Of a stretch of 64,000 nt of DNA, positions 32,342-40,783 are shown piece after piece. Source of the DNA: Microbacteriaceae bacterium VKM Ac-2855 (GTDB lineage: Bacteria > Actinomycetota > Actinomycetes > Actinomycetales > Microbacteriaceae); contig JABMLG010000003.1 of assembly GCA_013204985.1 (NCBI GenBank), positions 1-64,000 of the forward strand, in the 5' to 3' direction. The position numbers and the translations under genes are program-made. The notes below the pieces were generated by a model, which was not told the origin of the DNA, searched no databases, and was given only the letters and a program-made list of their open reading frames with translations. Position 1 is the first letter of the stretch, and every line of letters starts with the position of its first letter.

Positions 32342-32904
32342 AGTGCACCTCGCACGTAATCGTCGTTGCGGATTCGGCTGCGCAGCCGGGAGAGTCGGTT
32401 TCGCACCGCCGCGGGCGTGATGCCGAGGACGGCAGCGGCCTTTTCGTAGCTGAGTTCCTGCTCGATGCAGACCGCGTACAGGCGTTGGTCGAGCGGAGGC
32501 AGGGTCGCGACGATGTCCGCGACGGATCGCAGAAGCGCAGCGACCTCGGCGGCGCGTTCCGGCCCGTCGAAGGATTCCGAGACGAGCGTCTCCAGCTCGC
32601 TCGCCAGCGGCCGGCGGGAGCCGGCGCGATTCTCGTTCATGGTCATGTTGCGCGCCGTCACCAGCAGCCACGGCAGCACCGATTCACCGGCGATCTGCAA
32701 CGACGCCCGCTTGCGCCACAAGACCATGAAGGTCTCCTGCACGATGTCGTCGACCGATGCCGCATCCGTCGCGCGACTCGCCACGAGTCGGAAGACGGCG
32801 GGTGCGTGCCTGTCGTACAGCGAACGCATCGCGGCCGAGCTGTCGGCGCTGAGACGCCGCAACAGCTCGAGATCCGATGCGAGCGACTGCATCCGGTGCC
32901 TCAT
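32338..32904 (-). CDS. ECF RNA polymerase sigma factor
   Basis: The 188-residue factor has region 2 (MRSLYDRHAPAVFRLVASRA, SVDDIVQETFMVLWRKRASL, PWLLVTARNMTMNENR) and region 4 (LYAVCIEQELSYEKAAAVLG, ITPAAVRNRLSRLRSRIRND). The downstream coupled gene encodes a membrane protein that may hold it inactive until an envelope signal arrives. The ATG at 32904 lies in a 16-bp tandem repeat; M5 at 32892 is an alternative. Confidence 0.88.
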   Translation of the reverse strand: MRHRMQSLASDLELLRRLSADSSAAMRSLYDRHAPAVFRLVASRATDAASVDDIVQETFMVLWRKRASLQIAGESVLPWLLVTARNMTMNENRAGSRRPLASELETLVSESFDGPERAAEVAALLRSVADIVATLPPLDQRLYAVCIEQELSYEKAAAVLGITPAAVRNRLSRLRSRIRNDDYVRGAL

Positions 32905-32934
32905 TTCCAGGCTGAGCCATTTCCAGGCTGAGCC
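32903..32934. repeat. 16-bp tandem duplication at the sigma factor start
   Basis: Two exact copies of atttccaggctgagcc (32903-32918 and 32919-32934) cover the start codon and upstream region of the sigma gene. The remaining gap to 33164 holds no gene; it carries the promoters of the sigma operon and of the secreted protein gene. Confidence 0.8.
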
Positions 32935-33164
32935 GCATTCGGGCGCTCAGCCGTATTTCCGCGCTGAAGAGAGTGTGCCCGGATTCGCGTTCGTCTTGAA
33001 TCCTGTGCGGTTCCTGACCCGCGGTGCGGGCTCTTCTGCCCTTGAGTTTCCACAAACGAGAAACCGTCTCAGACCTCTTTCGCGCGTCGCGCGCGGAACG
33101 TTAGCTTGTGGCCCACGAGTTCGGCCGACTCTATCCAGAACCCGACTAGGTAGACAGGACCCTC

Positions 33165-33728
33165 ATGCGTTCACGAACTCCCCAGCGCCTCCTCGGCGCG
33201 CTCGCCGTCACCGCCCTCGCCGCCGGTATCACCCTGACCACCACGGCCGCCGCGTCGACGACTGCGACTTCGGCCGAGGCGAGGACGACGGCCCAGGACT
33301 GCTGGGTTCTCGTCGATACGGGGGAGAGCCTCTGCGTCGATCAGGGCGAGGACCTCGCGGCCGCCGTCCTCGACGAGAAGGGCTACACGATGCTGGAGAG
33401 CCCGGACGGCGGCATCGTCGCTCGTGGCACTCTCGCGACGTACAACCTCGGCACCATCTTCGACGACATCAGCTACGGCGGAGGCAGCCGCACGTTCCAG
33501 ACCTCGGATCCGGCGATCTGCGCGGTGGGTAAGACCTACGGCGACCCCGACCTGCGCAACTCCGGCTGGAACGACCGTGTTTCGTCGTTCCTCGGTTACA
33601 ACGGCTGCCGAGGCGTCCTCTTCGCCGACATCACCTACATCGGCAGCACGTACGGACCCACGAGTGCGGCCGGCTGGGTCGGCAGCTCTTACAACGACCT
33701 GGCGTCGTCCATCCAGTGGGTGCATTGA
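33165..33728 (+). CDS. Secreted protein, beta/gamma-crystallin or inhibitor I36-like
   Basis: The 187-residue protein has a Sec signal peptide (basic start, LLGALAVTALAAGITLTTTA, cleavage near AEA about residue 38). The mature part has four cysteines and a beta-rich domain with TYNLGTIFDDISYGGGSRTF and NSGWNDRVSSFLGYNGCRGV, which resembles the Greek-key repeats of peptidase inhibitor I36/beta-gamma-crystallin proteins of actinobacteria. It could be an exported protease inhibitor; that is inference. Confidence 0.65.
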   Translation: MRSRTPQRLLGALAVTALAAGITLTTTAAASTTATSAEARTTAQDCWVLVDTGESLCVDQGEDLAAAVLDEKGYTMLESPDGGIVARGTLATYNLGTIFDDISYGGGSRTFQTSDPAICAVGKTYGDPDLRNSGWNDRVSSFLGYNGCRGVLFADITYIGSTYGPTSAAGWVGSSYNDLASSIQWVH

Positions 33729-33883
33729 TGCGCCTTGCGAGCGTTCCCTGACGACCGGAGAAAAAAGTTCCAACGGATTTGAGACGATCGCGCTCGTCCG
33801 GAAACTCTGGGGTGCGACACCTCGTATGCGGCGTCAGCCGGCGCGAGAGTTTGACGCAACAGGGGAAACCAGGGGGACGGCCG

Positions 33884-33912
33884 GCATCCGATGCGCGAAG
33901 CGCATCGGGTGC
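33884..33912. terminator. Hairpin between two convergent genes
   Basis: A 13-base stem (gcatccgatgcgc / gcgcatcgggtgc, one G-T type mismatch) closes a GAA loop. It lies between the secreted protein gene and the minus-strand zinc protein gene, so it could end transcription from both sides. No T-run follows. Confidence 0.6.
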
Positions 33913-33932
33913 CGCAACCCACCTTGCCCGGG

Positions 33933-34073
33933 CTACTGGTCGTAGTAGACGAACGTCTCTGCGCACTCCTGCGAGCAGAACGGGTCGTGCTTCCGGGCGG
34001 GCCGGAGGCGGCAGGCCTCACACGTGCGGCGGCGTAGCAGGCGGGCGAGTAATCGGGGGCGTCGAAGGACCAT
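33933..34073 (-). CDS. Small zinc-binding protein
   Basis: The 46-residue basic protein has RTCEACRLRPARKHDPFCSQ, then ECAETFVYYDQ, giving C-x2-C and C-x3-C as in treble-clef or zinc-ribbon proteins, similar in form to the DUF2256 protein at 18012 but without its other conserved residues. The start at 34073 follows AGGAGAACACAG. Function is unknown. Confidence 0.65.
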   Translation of the reverse strand: MVLRRPRLLARLLRRRTCEACRLRPARKHDPFCSQECAETFVYYDQ

Positions 34074-34257
34074 CTGTGTTCTCCTGGATGCCGGCGACCA
34101 GTCCAGGCGGGGCTGCGAGATCGGGTCCTCGCGGGTCGCGTCGGGAGACATCCTCACGAAGTTTAGCGCCGCCGCACGCCGCACGGGAGGGGCTGCGACA
34201 CCCAGTTCGGGGAATTGACACACGCACCGCCCCCCTCCGCCGCGCTGAGGGAATCGC

Positions 34258-34983
34258 TCAACTCGCGCCGAGCAGCGCCCTCATCTGTGCGTAGAACGGG
34301 CGCGGGTCGCCCGCCAGCGACGCCTTGACCATGGCGGTCCAATCGTCGACCACGATTTCGATCGCCCCGTCGGCGAGACCGTCGAAGGATGCGCGCGGCA
34401 CGTCGCGAGGATCGATCTTGGGGCCGTCGTAGCCGGCCGAGATCTCGGTCTCAGCCGCGCCGAGAAGCACACCCTGCACGAAAGTGCCTTGCGAGGCGAG
34501 TTCGAGACGCACTGCATTGGTCATGTTCCATTCGGCCGACTTCGCCGCGGAGTACGAGCCCGTGCCCGGGCCGGCGAACCATGACAGTGCCGAGAGGATG
34601 TTCACGATCGCGCCGCCGCCGTTCGCGGCCAGGACCGGCGCGAACTCGCGGATCACGTCGAGCGTGCCCCAGAAGTGCGTGTCCATCTCGCGGCGGATGT
34701 CGGCGAGGTCGCCCGTCACGAGCGCGGCGCCGGTCGAGATCCCGGCGTTGTTGATCAGGAGAGTGACGTCTGCCGTGTCGGCGGAGGCGGCGACGACCGA
34801 TGCGTGATCCAGCAGGTCGAGCCGCAACGGCACCACGCGCTCGTCGTCGAAGTCGAGCGACTTCGGGTTCCGCGCGGTCGCGTAGACCTTCGCGGCGCCG
34901 CGGTCGAGGAGTTCGAGAACGAACTGCCGGCCGATGCCGCGGTTCGCTCCGGTGACGAGGGCGATCTGATTCGTGATGTTCAT
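34258..34983 (-). CDS. SDR family NAD(P)-dependent oxidoreductase
   Basis: The 241-residue classical short-chain dehydrogenase has the cofactor motif TGANRGIG at residues 10-17, NNAG near 89, a catalytic serine in LSALSW, and the YSAAK motif (Y-x3-K) near 152. Substrate is unknown. It is divergent from a MerR gene with a palindrome between them, so it is probably the regulator's target. Confidence 0.9.
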   Translation of the reverse strand: MNITNQIALVTGANRGIGRQFVLELLDRGAAKVYATARNPKSLDFDDERVVPLRLDLLDHASVVAASADTADVTLLINNAGISTGAALVTGDLADIRREMDTHFWGTLDVIREFAPVLAANGGGAIVNILSALSWFAGPGTGSYSAAKSAEWNMTNAVRLELASQGTFVQGVLLGAAETEISAGYDGPKIDPRDVPRASFDGLADGAIEIVVDDWTAMVKASLAGDPRPFYAQMRALLGAS

Positions 34984-35049
34984 CGGTGATGTGCTTCCTG
35001 TCGAAGAGCGTCCGGCGGGCGATTCCCCGCCGCCAGCCGCTACGCTAAA

Positions 35050-35063
35050 CGTTGACGTCAACG
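35050..35063. promoter_or_regulatory. Palindromic operator between SDR and MerR genes
   Basis: CGTTGACGTCAACG is a perfect 14-base palindrome, followed by GTCAAGG which extends the direct/inverted pattern. MerR-family regulators bind such sites between -35 and -10 elements. It lies 67 bases before the SDR ATG and 50 before the MerR ATG. Confidence 0.6.
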
Positions 35064-35112
35064 TCAAGGGCAAGGGCGCTCACCACGAAACGCGACGGAT
35101 GAAGGAGACAGC

Positions 35113-35544
35113 ATGCGGATCGGCGACATCGCCCAGCAGGCCGGGGTGAGCACGCGTGCGCTGCGCTACTACGAGGAGCAGGGCCTGCTCGCCTCGGAAC
35201 GGACGTCGGCGGGGCAGCGGATCTACGCCGAGTCGGCCGTCGAGCGGGTGCGACTCATCCAGCAGTTCTTCACCGCCGGCCTCGCGAGCCGCACGATCCT
35301 ACAATTGTTGCCGTGCGTCGACACGGGGCGCGCTTCGGCGGAGGTGTTCGAACTGCTCGAGTCGGAGCGGGATCGCATCAGCGCCACGATGGCCGAGTTG
35401 GCCGCGGCCCGGGAGGCGCTCGATCGCATGATCCACATCGCGCACCACCCGACGCCCGAACACTGCCCGGCTCTCCGCGAACCCGCATGGTCTGCCTACG
35501 AGGCCGACCGGCACACGGCGGCGGACGCCGTACTCGCCTCGTGA
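35113..35544 (+). CDS. MerR family transcriptional regulator
   Basis: The 143-residue protein has the MerR DNA-binding domain at residues 1-70 (MRIGDIAQQAGVSTRALRYY, EEQGLLASERTSAGQRIY) and a coiled dimerisation helix. A single cysteine lies in the hinge (LPCVDTG), others at HCPAL; metal sensing is not clear. ATGAAGGAGACAGC gives a strong ribosome site. It precedes a HEAT-repeat gene by 10 bases. Confidence 0.9.
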   Translation: MRIGDIAQQAGVSTRALRYYEEQGLLASERTSAGQRIYAESAVERVRLIQQFFTAGLASRTILQLLPCVDTGRASAEVFELLESERDRISATMAELAAAREALDRMIHIAHHPTPEHCPALREPAWSAYEADRHTAADAVLAS

Positions 35545-35554
35545 GCGGCGAACG

Positions 35555-36265
35555 ATGACGTCGTCAGAAATCCGCCCGGCCGACCGTCCCGCCGATCGCC
35601 CCACCGACCGCCCCGCCGACCGTCTCCGAGCGGCGCTGCAGAGCGCGTCGTCGTCGGAGCGGCTGCAGACCGCCCTCGCAGCGGGAACCCGACCCGATCC
35701 GACGTACATCGACGTGCTGGTGCGGCGTTGCGCGATCGAGCCCGACTTCTTCGTGCGCGACATGCTGACGTGGGCGCTGATGCGGCACCCCTCGGCGCAG
35801 ACCGTTCCTCGGCTGATCTACGAGGCCGGCGCCGACGAGCCCCAGGCTCGCAGCCAAGCGCTGCACACGCTGTCGAAGATCCGTGATCCGCGCGGCTGGT
35901 CGGCGATCACCGTCGAGGTGCTGCGCGACCCGGACGACGCCGTCGCGCGCGCCGCGTGGCGGACGGCGAGCGGCCTCGTACCGCTCGGCGAGGAGACGGC
36001 CCTCGCTGAGGAGCTGAGTCGTCAGCTCGGACGCGGCTCGCACGAGACCAGACGCAGCCTCAGCCGCTCGCTCGCCGTGCTCGGCGATGCAGCGCTTCCG
36101 GCGCTGAGCGCGCGCGGCGGCGACGTCCGCGCATCCGTCCGCATCCACGCGGCGGCGACCGAGGCGCTCATCCACGACCCGGATGCGAGCATCGACGATC
36201 TCTTCGCGGATGCGCAACGGGCCGACGCCGCCTCGCGAGCGTCGTCGGGCGGCGACGAGAGTTGA
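35555..36265 (+). CDS. HEAT-repeat protein
   Basis: The 236-residue, all-helical protein starts with a short repeat (RPADRPADRPTDRPADR), then about five HEAT-like repeats, such as FFVRDMLTWALMRHPSAQTV, QARSQALHTLSKIRDPRGWS and DAVARAAWRTASGLVPLG. HEAT repeats bind proteins; no catalytic motif is present. Pairing of a MerR regulator with a HEAT protein recurs in actinobacteria by my recollection, but the role is unknown. It is probably co-transcribed with the MerR gene. Confidence 0.75.
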   Translation: MTSSEIRPADRPADRPTDRPADRLRAALQSASSSERLQTALAAGTRPDPTYIDVLVRRCAIEPDFFVRDMLTWALMRHPSAQTVPRLIYEAGADEPQARSQALHTLSKIRDPRGWSAITVEVLRDPDDAVARAAWRTASGLVPLGEETALAEELSRQLGRGSHETRRSLSRSLAVLGDAALPALSARGGDVRASVRIHAAATEALIHDPDASIDDLFADAQRADAASRASSGGDES

Positions 36266-36278
36266 CTCCTCACCGCCC

Positions 36279-37022
36279 TCACGTGGCGTCGGGGTCCGCG
36301 GGCGGCAGCAGCGTCTGCGCGATCAGGGCTGCACGCACGAGGACGTCGAGCTGGGCGGAGTTGTAGAGAGCGGCGACGGATTCGACGACCGTGTTCCTCG
36401 TGACGAGTTCGGTCTTGGTCACGCGCCCGCTCTGATCGGTCAGCCACGGGTAGGTGGCGAGGCTGCGTGCGATGATCGGCGCGTACTCCTGGGCGAGGGC
36501 CGCGCGCGTCGCTTCGTCGGCATCCGGCGTGAGCGCCTCGAACACCCGGCTCGCGTCTTCGGGCTCTTCCTCCACCATGCGACGCAGATCGGCCATGGCA
36601 TCCTCGTCGTAAAGCTGCGAATAGATCAGCACGAGCGACTGCTCGGGTTTCGACAGCCGCGAGGCGACGTGCTCGAAACCGGCCGGGACGCCGGTCGCCG
36701 ACGAGCCCTGCAGGATCGCTCGGATCGCGGCGCGAGCGCGCTGCAGCCGTTCGATGGTCGCAGCGAGGTCCGCGTCGATCGCGAGCAGCGCCTCCGAGGA
36801 TTCGACCCCGCTGGCACCGACCTGCTCGATCTGCTCGAGCGGCACCCCGAGATCGCGCAGGCGACGGATCTGCAGGATGCGCACGAGGTGGCGGACCTCG
36901 TACTGCTTGTACCCGTTCGGGCGTCGGCTCGGGTCCTCGAGCAGGCCGATGCGATGGTAGTGGCGAACGGTGTTCACCGTCGTGCCGGCGAGCTCGGCGA
37001 CTTCGCGGGTGCTCCAGGGCAT
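36279..37022 (-). CDS. MerR family transcriptional regulator with a long effector domain
   Basis: The 247-residue protein has a MerR winged helix at residues 1-70 (STREVAELAGTTVNTVRHYH, RIGLLEDPSRRPNGYKQYEV), then a coiled region and a C-terminal helical domain of about 130 residues of the kind that senses small molecules. ATG 37022 is chosen because GGAGGTGACGCG precedes it. The neighbouring small multidrug-export gene is in the same direction downstream and could be its target. Confidence 0.85.
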   Translation of the reverse strand: MPWSTREVAELAGTTVNTVRHYHRIGLLEDPSRRPNGYKQYEVRHLVRILQIRRLRDLGVPLEQIEQVGASGVESSEALLAIDADLAATIERLQRARAAIRAILQGSSATGVPAGFEHVASRLSKPEQSLVLIYSQLYDEDAMADLRRMVEEEPEDASRVFEALTPDADEATRAALAQEYAPIIARSLATYPWLTDQSGRVTKTELVTRNTVVESVAALYNSAQLDVLVRAALIAQTLLPPADPDAT

Positions 37023-37106
37023 CGCGTCACCTCCTTGCATCCGCGGGGCCGGGTCTCGACATCATCCTTTCAGTGCGCCTGGTCGGCGGGGTCGCCGGTG
37101 CGCGCG

Positions 37107-37676
37107 TCACCACCCCAAGGCGCTGACGAAACCGAGCGCAGCGGCGGCGACCAGACCGGTCCACAGCACGATCGCGATGACCTGCCAGAGCACGACCCAC
37201 CCCTTGCGCACGCCGGAGGCGACGAAGAACGCCGCGGTCAGCTGGGTGGGAAGCGCCAGCGGAGCCAGGATGCTCGCCCCGGGCACACCGAAGCGCACTA
37301 GCCAGCGGCTGAGGCGCTCGCGTGCTTTGCCTCGCCGGTTCGGCTCCGTGTCGCTGGGGGCGTCGACCGTGCTCGATGCGTCGGCCGTGCCGGGTGCATC
37401 ACTCCCGGCGCCGACGAGCACCCGCTCCCGGCGCCGCGCCGCGACGGAGTCGCGCACGCGCGCGCTGAGCAGCACGACCAGGACCACCGCGAGGATGTTC
37501 CCGGCGGCGCCGGCCACGGCGGCGACGATCGGGTTGACGCCGGCGATGATGCCGAGCGCAGCGGATCCCTCGCCCTCGACGTAGGGGATCATTCCGAGCC
37601 CCGCGACGATCAGCGGTTGAACGAATTCGGGTACGTTGTCGACGAAATCCTGCAGACCTTCGTAGGGGCTGGCCAT
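37107..37676 (-). CDS. Small multidrug-export type membrane protein
   Basis: The 189-residue protein has membrane segments at about residues 18-40 (PLIVAGLGMIPYVEGEGSAA), 45-75, 135-155 and 165-188, with a charged cytosolic loop between. The IPYVEGEGSAALGI segment and FGVPGASILAPLALPTQL resemble the COG2426/DedA-like small export proteins annotated as multidrug efflux. Evidence for drug export is weak; transport or membrane homeostasis is possible. Confidence 0.65.
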   Translation of the reverse strand: MASPYEGLQDFVDNVPEFVQPLIVAGLGMIPYVEGEGSAALGIIAGVNPIVAAVAGAAGNILAVVLVVLLSARVRDSVAARRRERVLVGAGSDAPGTADASSTVDAPSDTEPNRRGKARERLSRWLVRFGVPGASILAPLALPTQLTAAFFVASGVRKGWVVLWQVIAIVLWTGLVAAAALGFVSALGW

Positions 37677-37803
37677 GGTGTTCTCCTCCGATTGGTTGTT
37701 CCGGAATCAGTTGAAACCATGTGGTCGGAACAGAGTCAAGCGCAGCGGCAGACACGTCCGACGGATCGGCGTGCCGTGCAGTTCGTTCGTTTCGGTGGCC
37801 CAT

Positions 37804-37845
37804 ATTTACGTTATCGCCCATAACGTAAATAAGGCGTAGCCTTAT
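37804..37845. promoter_or_regulatory. Two adjacent perfect palindromes before the Fic gene
   Basis: ATTTACGTTAT and ATAACGTAAAT (37804-37814, 37820-37830) form a perfect 11-base inverted repeat around CGCCC. Next, ATAAGGC-GTA-GCCTTAT (37829-37845) is a perfect 7-base inverted repeat ending four bases before the Fic ATG. The Fic protein has a C-terminal winged helix, so autoregulation through one of these sites is plausible. Confidence 0.7.
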
Positions 37846-37849
37846 TCAC

Positions 37850-39043
37850 ATGACGACATGGCCGGCTCTGGGGACGGAATCACTCCCATGGGAGTCGCGG
37901 ATCCGTCGCGACGATCTCACGCGCCGCCAATGGGAGAACAGTCGAGGTCCGTACTCAGCTGCCATCCCGCCTCGCATCGCAGGCGTACGGGTCAACGTCG
38001 GCGCGGAGACGGCGGCTGAAGCCGCGGATGCGTCGTCGCTGTTGAGCCGGTTCGACGCGGAGATGGGGTCCTCGGTGCTGCCATTCGCGACGATCCTGCT
38101 TCGCAGTGAGTCGGCCTCGTCGTCGCAGATCGAGAATCTCACCAGCGGGGCGCGCGCCATCGCTGAAACGGAGCTCGGTGAGCGTGGAAGCGGCAATGCA
38201 GCCCTCATCGTTCGGAACGTTCGAGCGATGCAGGCCGCTTTGCGTCTCTCCGACGTCATCGATTCGAGCAGCATCATCGCCATGCACGCCGCGCTACTGG
38301 AGGATCACGCACCCGAGATGACCGGTGCGTACCGCTCTGAACAGGTGTGGATCGGCGGGTCGGGAGTGAGCCCCCATCAGGCCGCTTTCGTTCCGCCCGA
38401 CCATACTCGCGTCGCCGGAGCGATGGACGACCTGGTCGCCTTCATCGGACGATCCGACGTGCCTCCGCTTGCGCACGCGGCGATCGCGCACGCGCAGTTC
38501 GAGACGATCCACCCTTTTCCCGACGGCAACGGCCGGACCGGCCGAGCGATCGTGCAAGCCATGCTTCGCTCCGCACGACTCACGCGGAATGTGACCGTCC
38601 CCGTGTCGGCAGGATTGCTGCACGATGTCGACAGCTACTACGCGGCACTCGGGGCCTTCCGGGAGGGAGACGTCGATGCTCTCGTCTCGACATTCAGCGC
38701 GGCATCGGTGTTCGCCGTCCGGAACGGGCGCGAGCTCGTGGAAGATCTCGAAGCCGTCCGGGGTACATGGGACGCAGCGCTGATCGGCCTCCAACGCAAC
38801 CATTCGGCGCGACGCCTCGCCGACCTCGCCATCGAACAGCCGGTCTTATCGGGTCCTCTGGTCGAAGAGCGCCTGCATCTCTCTGCTCCGGCAACCTATC
38901 GAGCGCTCGATGTTCTGGTAGCGCGCGGGATACTGCGCCCGACGAATTCACATCGCCGCAACCGGATCTGGATCGCGGAGAAGGCGATCACCAGTCTCGA
39001 CGCGTTCGCCGAGCGCGCCGCCCGGCGCCCGCGCACCGGTTGA
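37850..39043 (+). CDS. Fic family protein with a C-terminal winged helix
   Basis: The 397-residue protein has an N-terminal helical part with SSSQIENLTSG, an S-x-x-x-E-like inhibitory helix pattern near residue 85, and the core motif HPFPDGNGRTGR near 221, which carries the catalytic histidine and nucleotide-binding residues. A C-terminal winged helix (LVEERLHLSAPATYRALDVL, VARGILRPTN) follows. It should transfer AMP to proteins and may bind DNA. The promoter holds two palindromes. Confidence 0.9.
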   Translation: MTTWPALGTESLPWESRIRRDDLTRRQWENSRGPYSAAIPPRIAGVRVNVGAETAAEAADASSLLSRFDAEMGSSVLPFATILLRSESASSSQIENLTSGARAIAETELGERGSGNAALIVRNVRAMQAALRLSDVIDSSSIIAMHAALLEDHAPEMTGAYRSEQVWIGGSGVSPHQAAFVPPDHTRVAGAMDDLVAFIGRSDVPPLAHAAIAHAQFETIHPFPDGNGRTGRAIVQAMLRSARLTRNVTVPVSAGLLHDVDSYYAALGAFREGDVDALVSTFSAASVFAVRNGRELVEDLEAVRGTWDAALIGLQRNHSARRLADLAIEQPVLSGPLVEERLHLSAPATYRALDVLVARGILRPTNSHRRNRIWIAEKAITSLDAFAERAARRPRTG

Positions 39044-39059
39044 GTCGATGCATCCAGTT

Positions 39060-39116
39060 CTGACTGAGCGAGAATCGTCTGACCGAGCGAGAATCGTCTG
39101 ACCGAGCGAGAATCGC
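39060..39116. repeat. 19-bp tandem repeat, three copies
   Basis: Three units of ctgaccgagcgagaatcgt (first with a t for c, last with c for t) fill most of the gap between the convergent Fic and MFS genes. No gene is present. Confidence 0.85.
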
Positions 39117-39123
39117 CGCAGGG

Positions 39124-40584
39124 TCAGGCGGTCGAGCGTGCCCGGAGCATCCCGACGCCGACGAGGAGCGCGGCGATCGCGGTCAACACGACCCCGGCCA
39201 CGGTGATCCCGTCTTCGAACAGCACCAGCCGACCCGGCGTCCACGACGTCGTGGCGATGCTGCCCGGAACCAGCGCCGCCAGAATCGTCCCGGTGGCGGC
39301 GATCCCGATCCCGGTGGCGAGCTCGCTCGAGGTGTCGACGAGGGCGGCGCCGACGGTCGTGCGGTTCTGCGGCAGCCCCTGCAGGACGTTGTTGCCCGCC
39401 ACGACGCCGACGACCCGCAGGCCGGCGGCGACGAGCACGAGTGCGACGGCGACCCACGCGTACCCTCCGCGGCTTCCGAGGGCGAACACGGCGAGACCGA
39501 GAACGACCGCAGCGGCGCTGACCCAGGCCGCGCGGCCGAGACCGACGCGCTGCACGAACGGACCGACGAGGCGACCACTGGCGAGGAGGACGAGTACCTG
39601 CGGCAGCATCGCGATCGCGGCGAGCGATGCCGGCCAGCCCCAGGCGAACTGCAGCTGGAGCGTCACGAGGTACGACAGGCCGGACACCGCGAGTCCGGCG
39701 GCGGCCTTGTACGCGAGCCCGCTCGCGACGAGCGGTCGGGCGAGCAGCTGCAGGTCCAGGAGCGGCTGGGCCGCGCTCATCTCGCGCCGGATGAACGCCG
39801 CCGCTGCCAGAAGGGTCAGCCCGGTTCCCGTCCACGCCGGCCACGAGTCGCCGCCCGCTTCGACGAAGAGCATGGGGGTGACCAGAGCGCTCACGAGCGC
39901 CACGGTTCCGAGCACGGCCCCGACCACGTCGATGCGCGCGGGATGGCGGTCCTCCGCGCGATCCGCCGGCACTCCCGCACGGATGCCGACGAACGCCAGC
40001 ACCGCGATCGGCACGTTGACGAGGAGCAGCACCTGCCACGGCGCCACCGCGAGAGCGAGGCCACCGGCCGTCGGTCCGATGGCGAGTCCGACGAGTCCCG
40101 CCGTCGAGATCACGGTGAGGGCGCGGATCCGCAGGGTCTCGGCCGTGAAGAGACGGAAGGCCAGGGCCATCGATCCCGGAGTCGTCATGGCCGCGGCGAC
40201 CCCCATCACGGCTCGCACGACGATGAGCTCGGCAGTCGTCGTGACCACGGCGATCGCGAGACTCGCGACCCCCAGGAGGACCAGCCCAGTCAGCATCACG
40301 CGACGGCGACCGAACCGATCGGCGACGGCTCCGAAGAGCAGCATCAGCGCACCGAACACGACCGAGTACGCGCCGGTCACCCACTGCAACCCGGCCGTGG
40401 AGGCGTGCAGATCGCGTCCGATGGTGGGCAGTGCCACGTTCAGGACAGAGTTGTCGAGCATCTCGAAGAGGAACACGGCCGAGAGACCGGCCAGCGCGAC
40501 CCACGCGTCGCGCAGCCGGGTCGGGGCGAACAGTGGTGCGCTCAGCGCGGATGGGCGCAGCGACGAGGGGGAATGGGCGGACAC
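39124..40584 (-). CDS. MFS transporter, DHA2-like drug exporter
   Basis: The 486-residue permease has 13 or 14 membrane segments: AWVALAGLSAVFLFEMLDNS, a VLNVALPTIGRDL motif, LQWVTGAYSVVFGALMLLFG and motif A in GAVADRFGRRRV. GTG 40584 is chosen for AGGAG seven bases upstream; a longer frame has no such site. It is probably an efflux pump. It is separated from the alcohol dehydrogenase by 199 bases. Confidence 0.88.
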   Translation of the reverse strand: MSAHSPSSLRPSALSAPLFAPTRLRDAWVALAGLSAVFLFEMLDNSVLNVALPTIGRDLHASTAGLQWVTGAYSVVFGALMLLFGAVADRFGRRRVMLTGLVLLGVASLAIAVVTTTAELIVVRAVMGVAAAMTTPGSMALAFRLFTAETLRIRALTVISTAGLVGLAIGPTAGGLALAVAPWQVLLLVNVPIAVLAFVGIRAGVPADRAEDRHPARIDVVGAVLGTVALVSALVTPMLFVEAGGDSWPAWTGTGLTLLAAAAFIRREMSAAQPLLDLQLLARPLVASGLAYKAAAGLAVSGLSYLVTLQLQFAWGWPASLAAIAMLPQVLVLLASGRLVGPFVQRVGLGRAAWVSAAAVVLGLAVFALGSRGGYAWVAVALVLVAAGLRVVGVVAGNNVLQGLPQNRTTVGAALVDTSSELATGIGIAATGTILAALVPGSIATTSWTPGRLVLFEDGITVAGVVLTAIAALLVGVGMLRARSTA

Positions 40585-40783
40585 GGGTACTCCTTCGATG
40601 AAGAAGTGGCGATCCGTTCGAATCAGCGTGTCCGCGCCGTGCCGCAGAAGCGGCGAGGCGTTTTTCCCTCTGCGATGACTGTATGCGGTGCTGCAGGACT
40701 CGGCAAGAGAGCCGGGTGGCTCCGGCCGGCGCCGGTCCTGAGCCACGCCCGCGCTTTCGACCGGGGGCGCACCCTGCCGAGAG

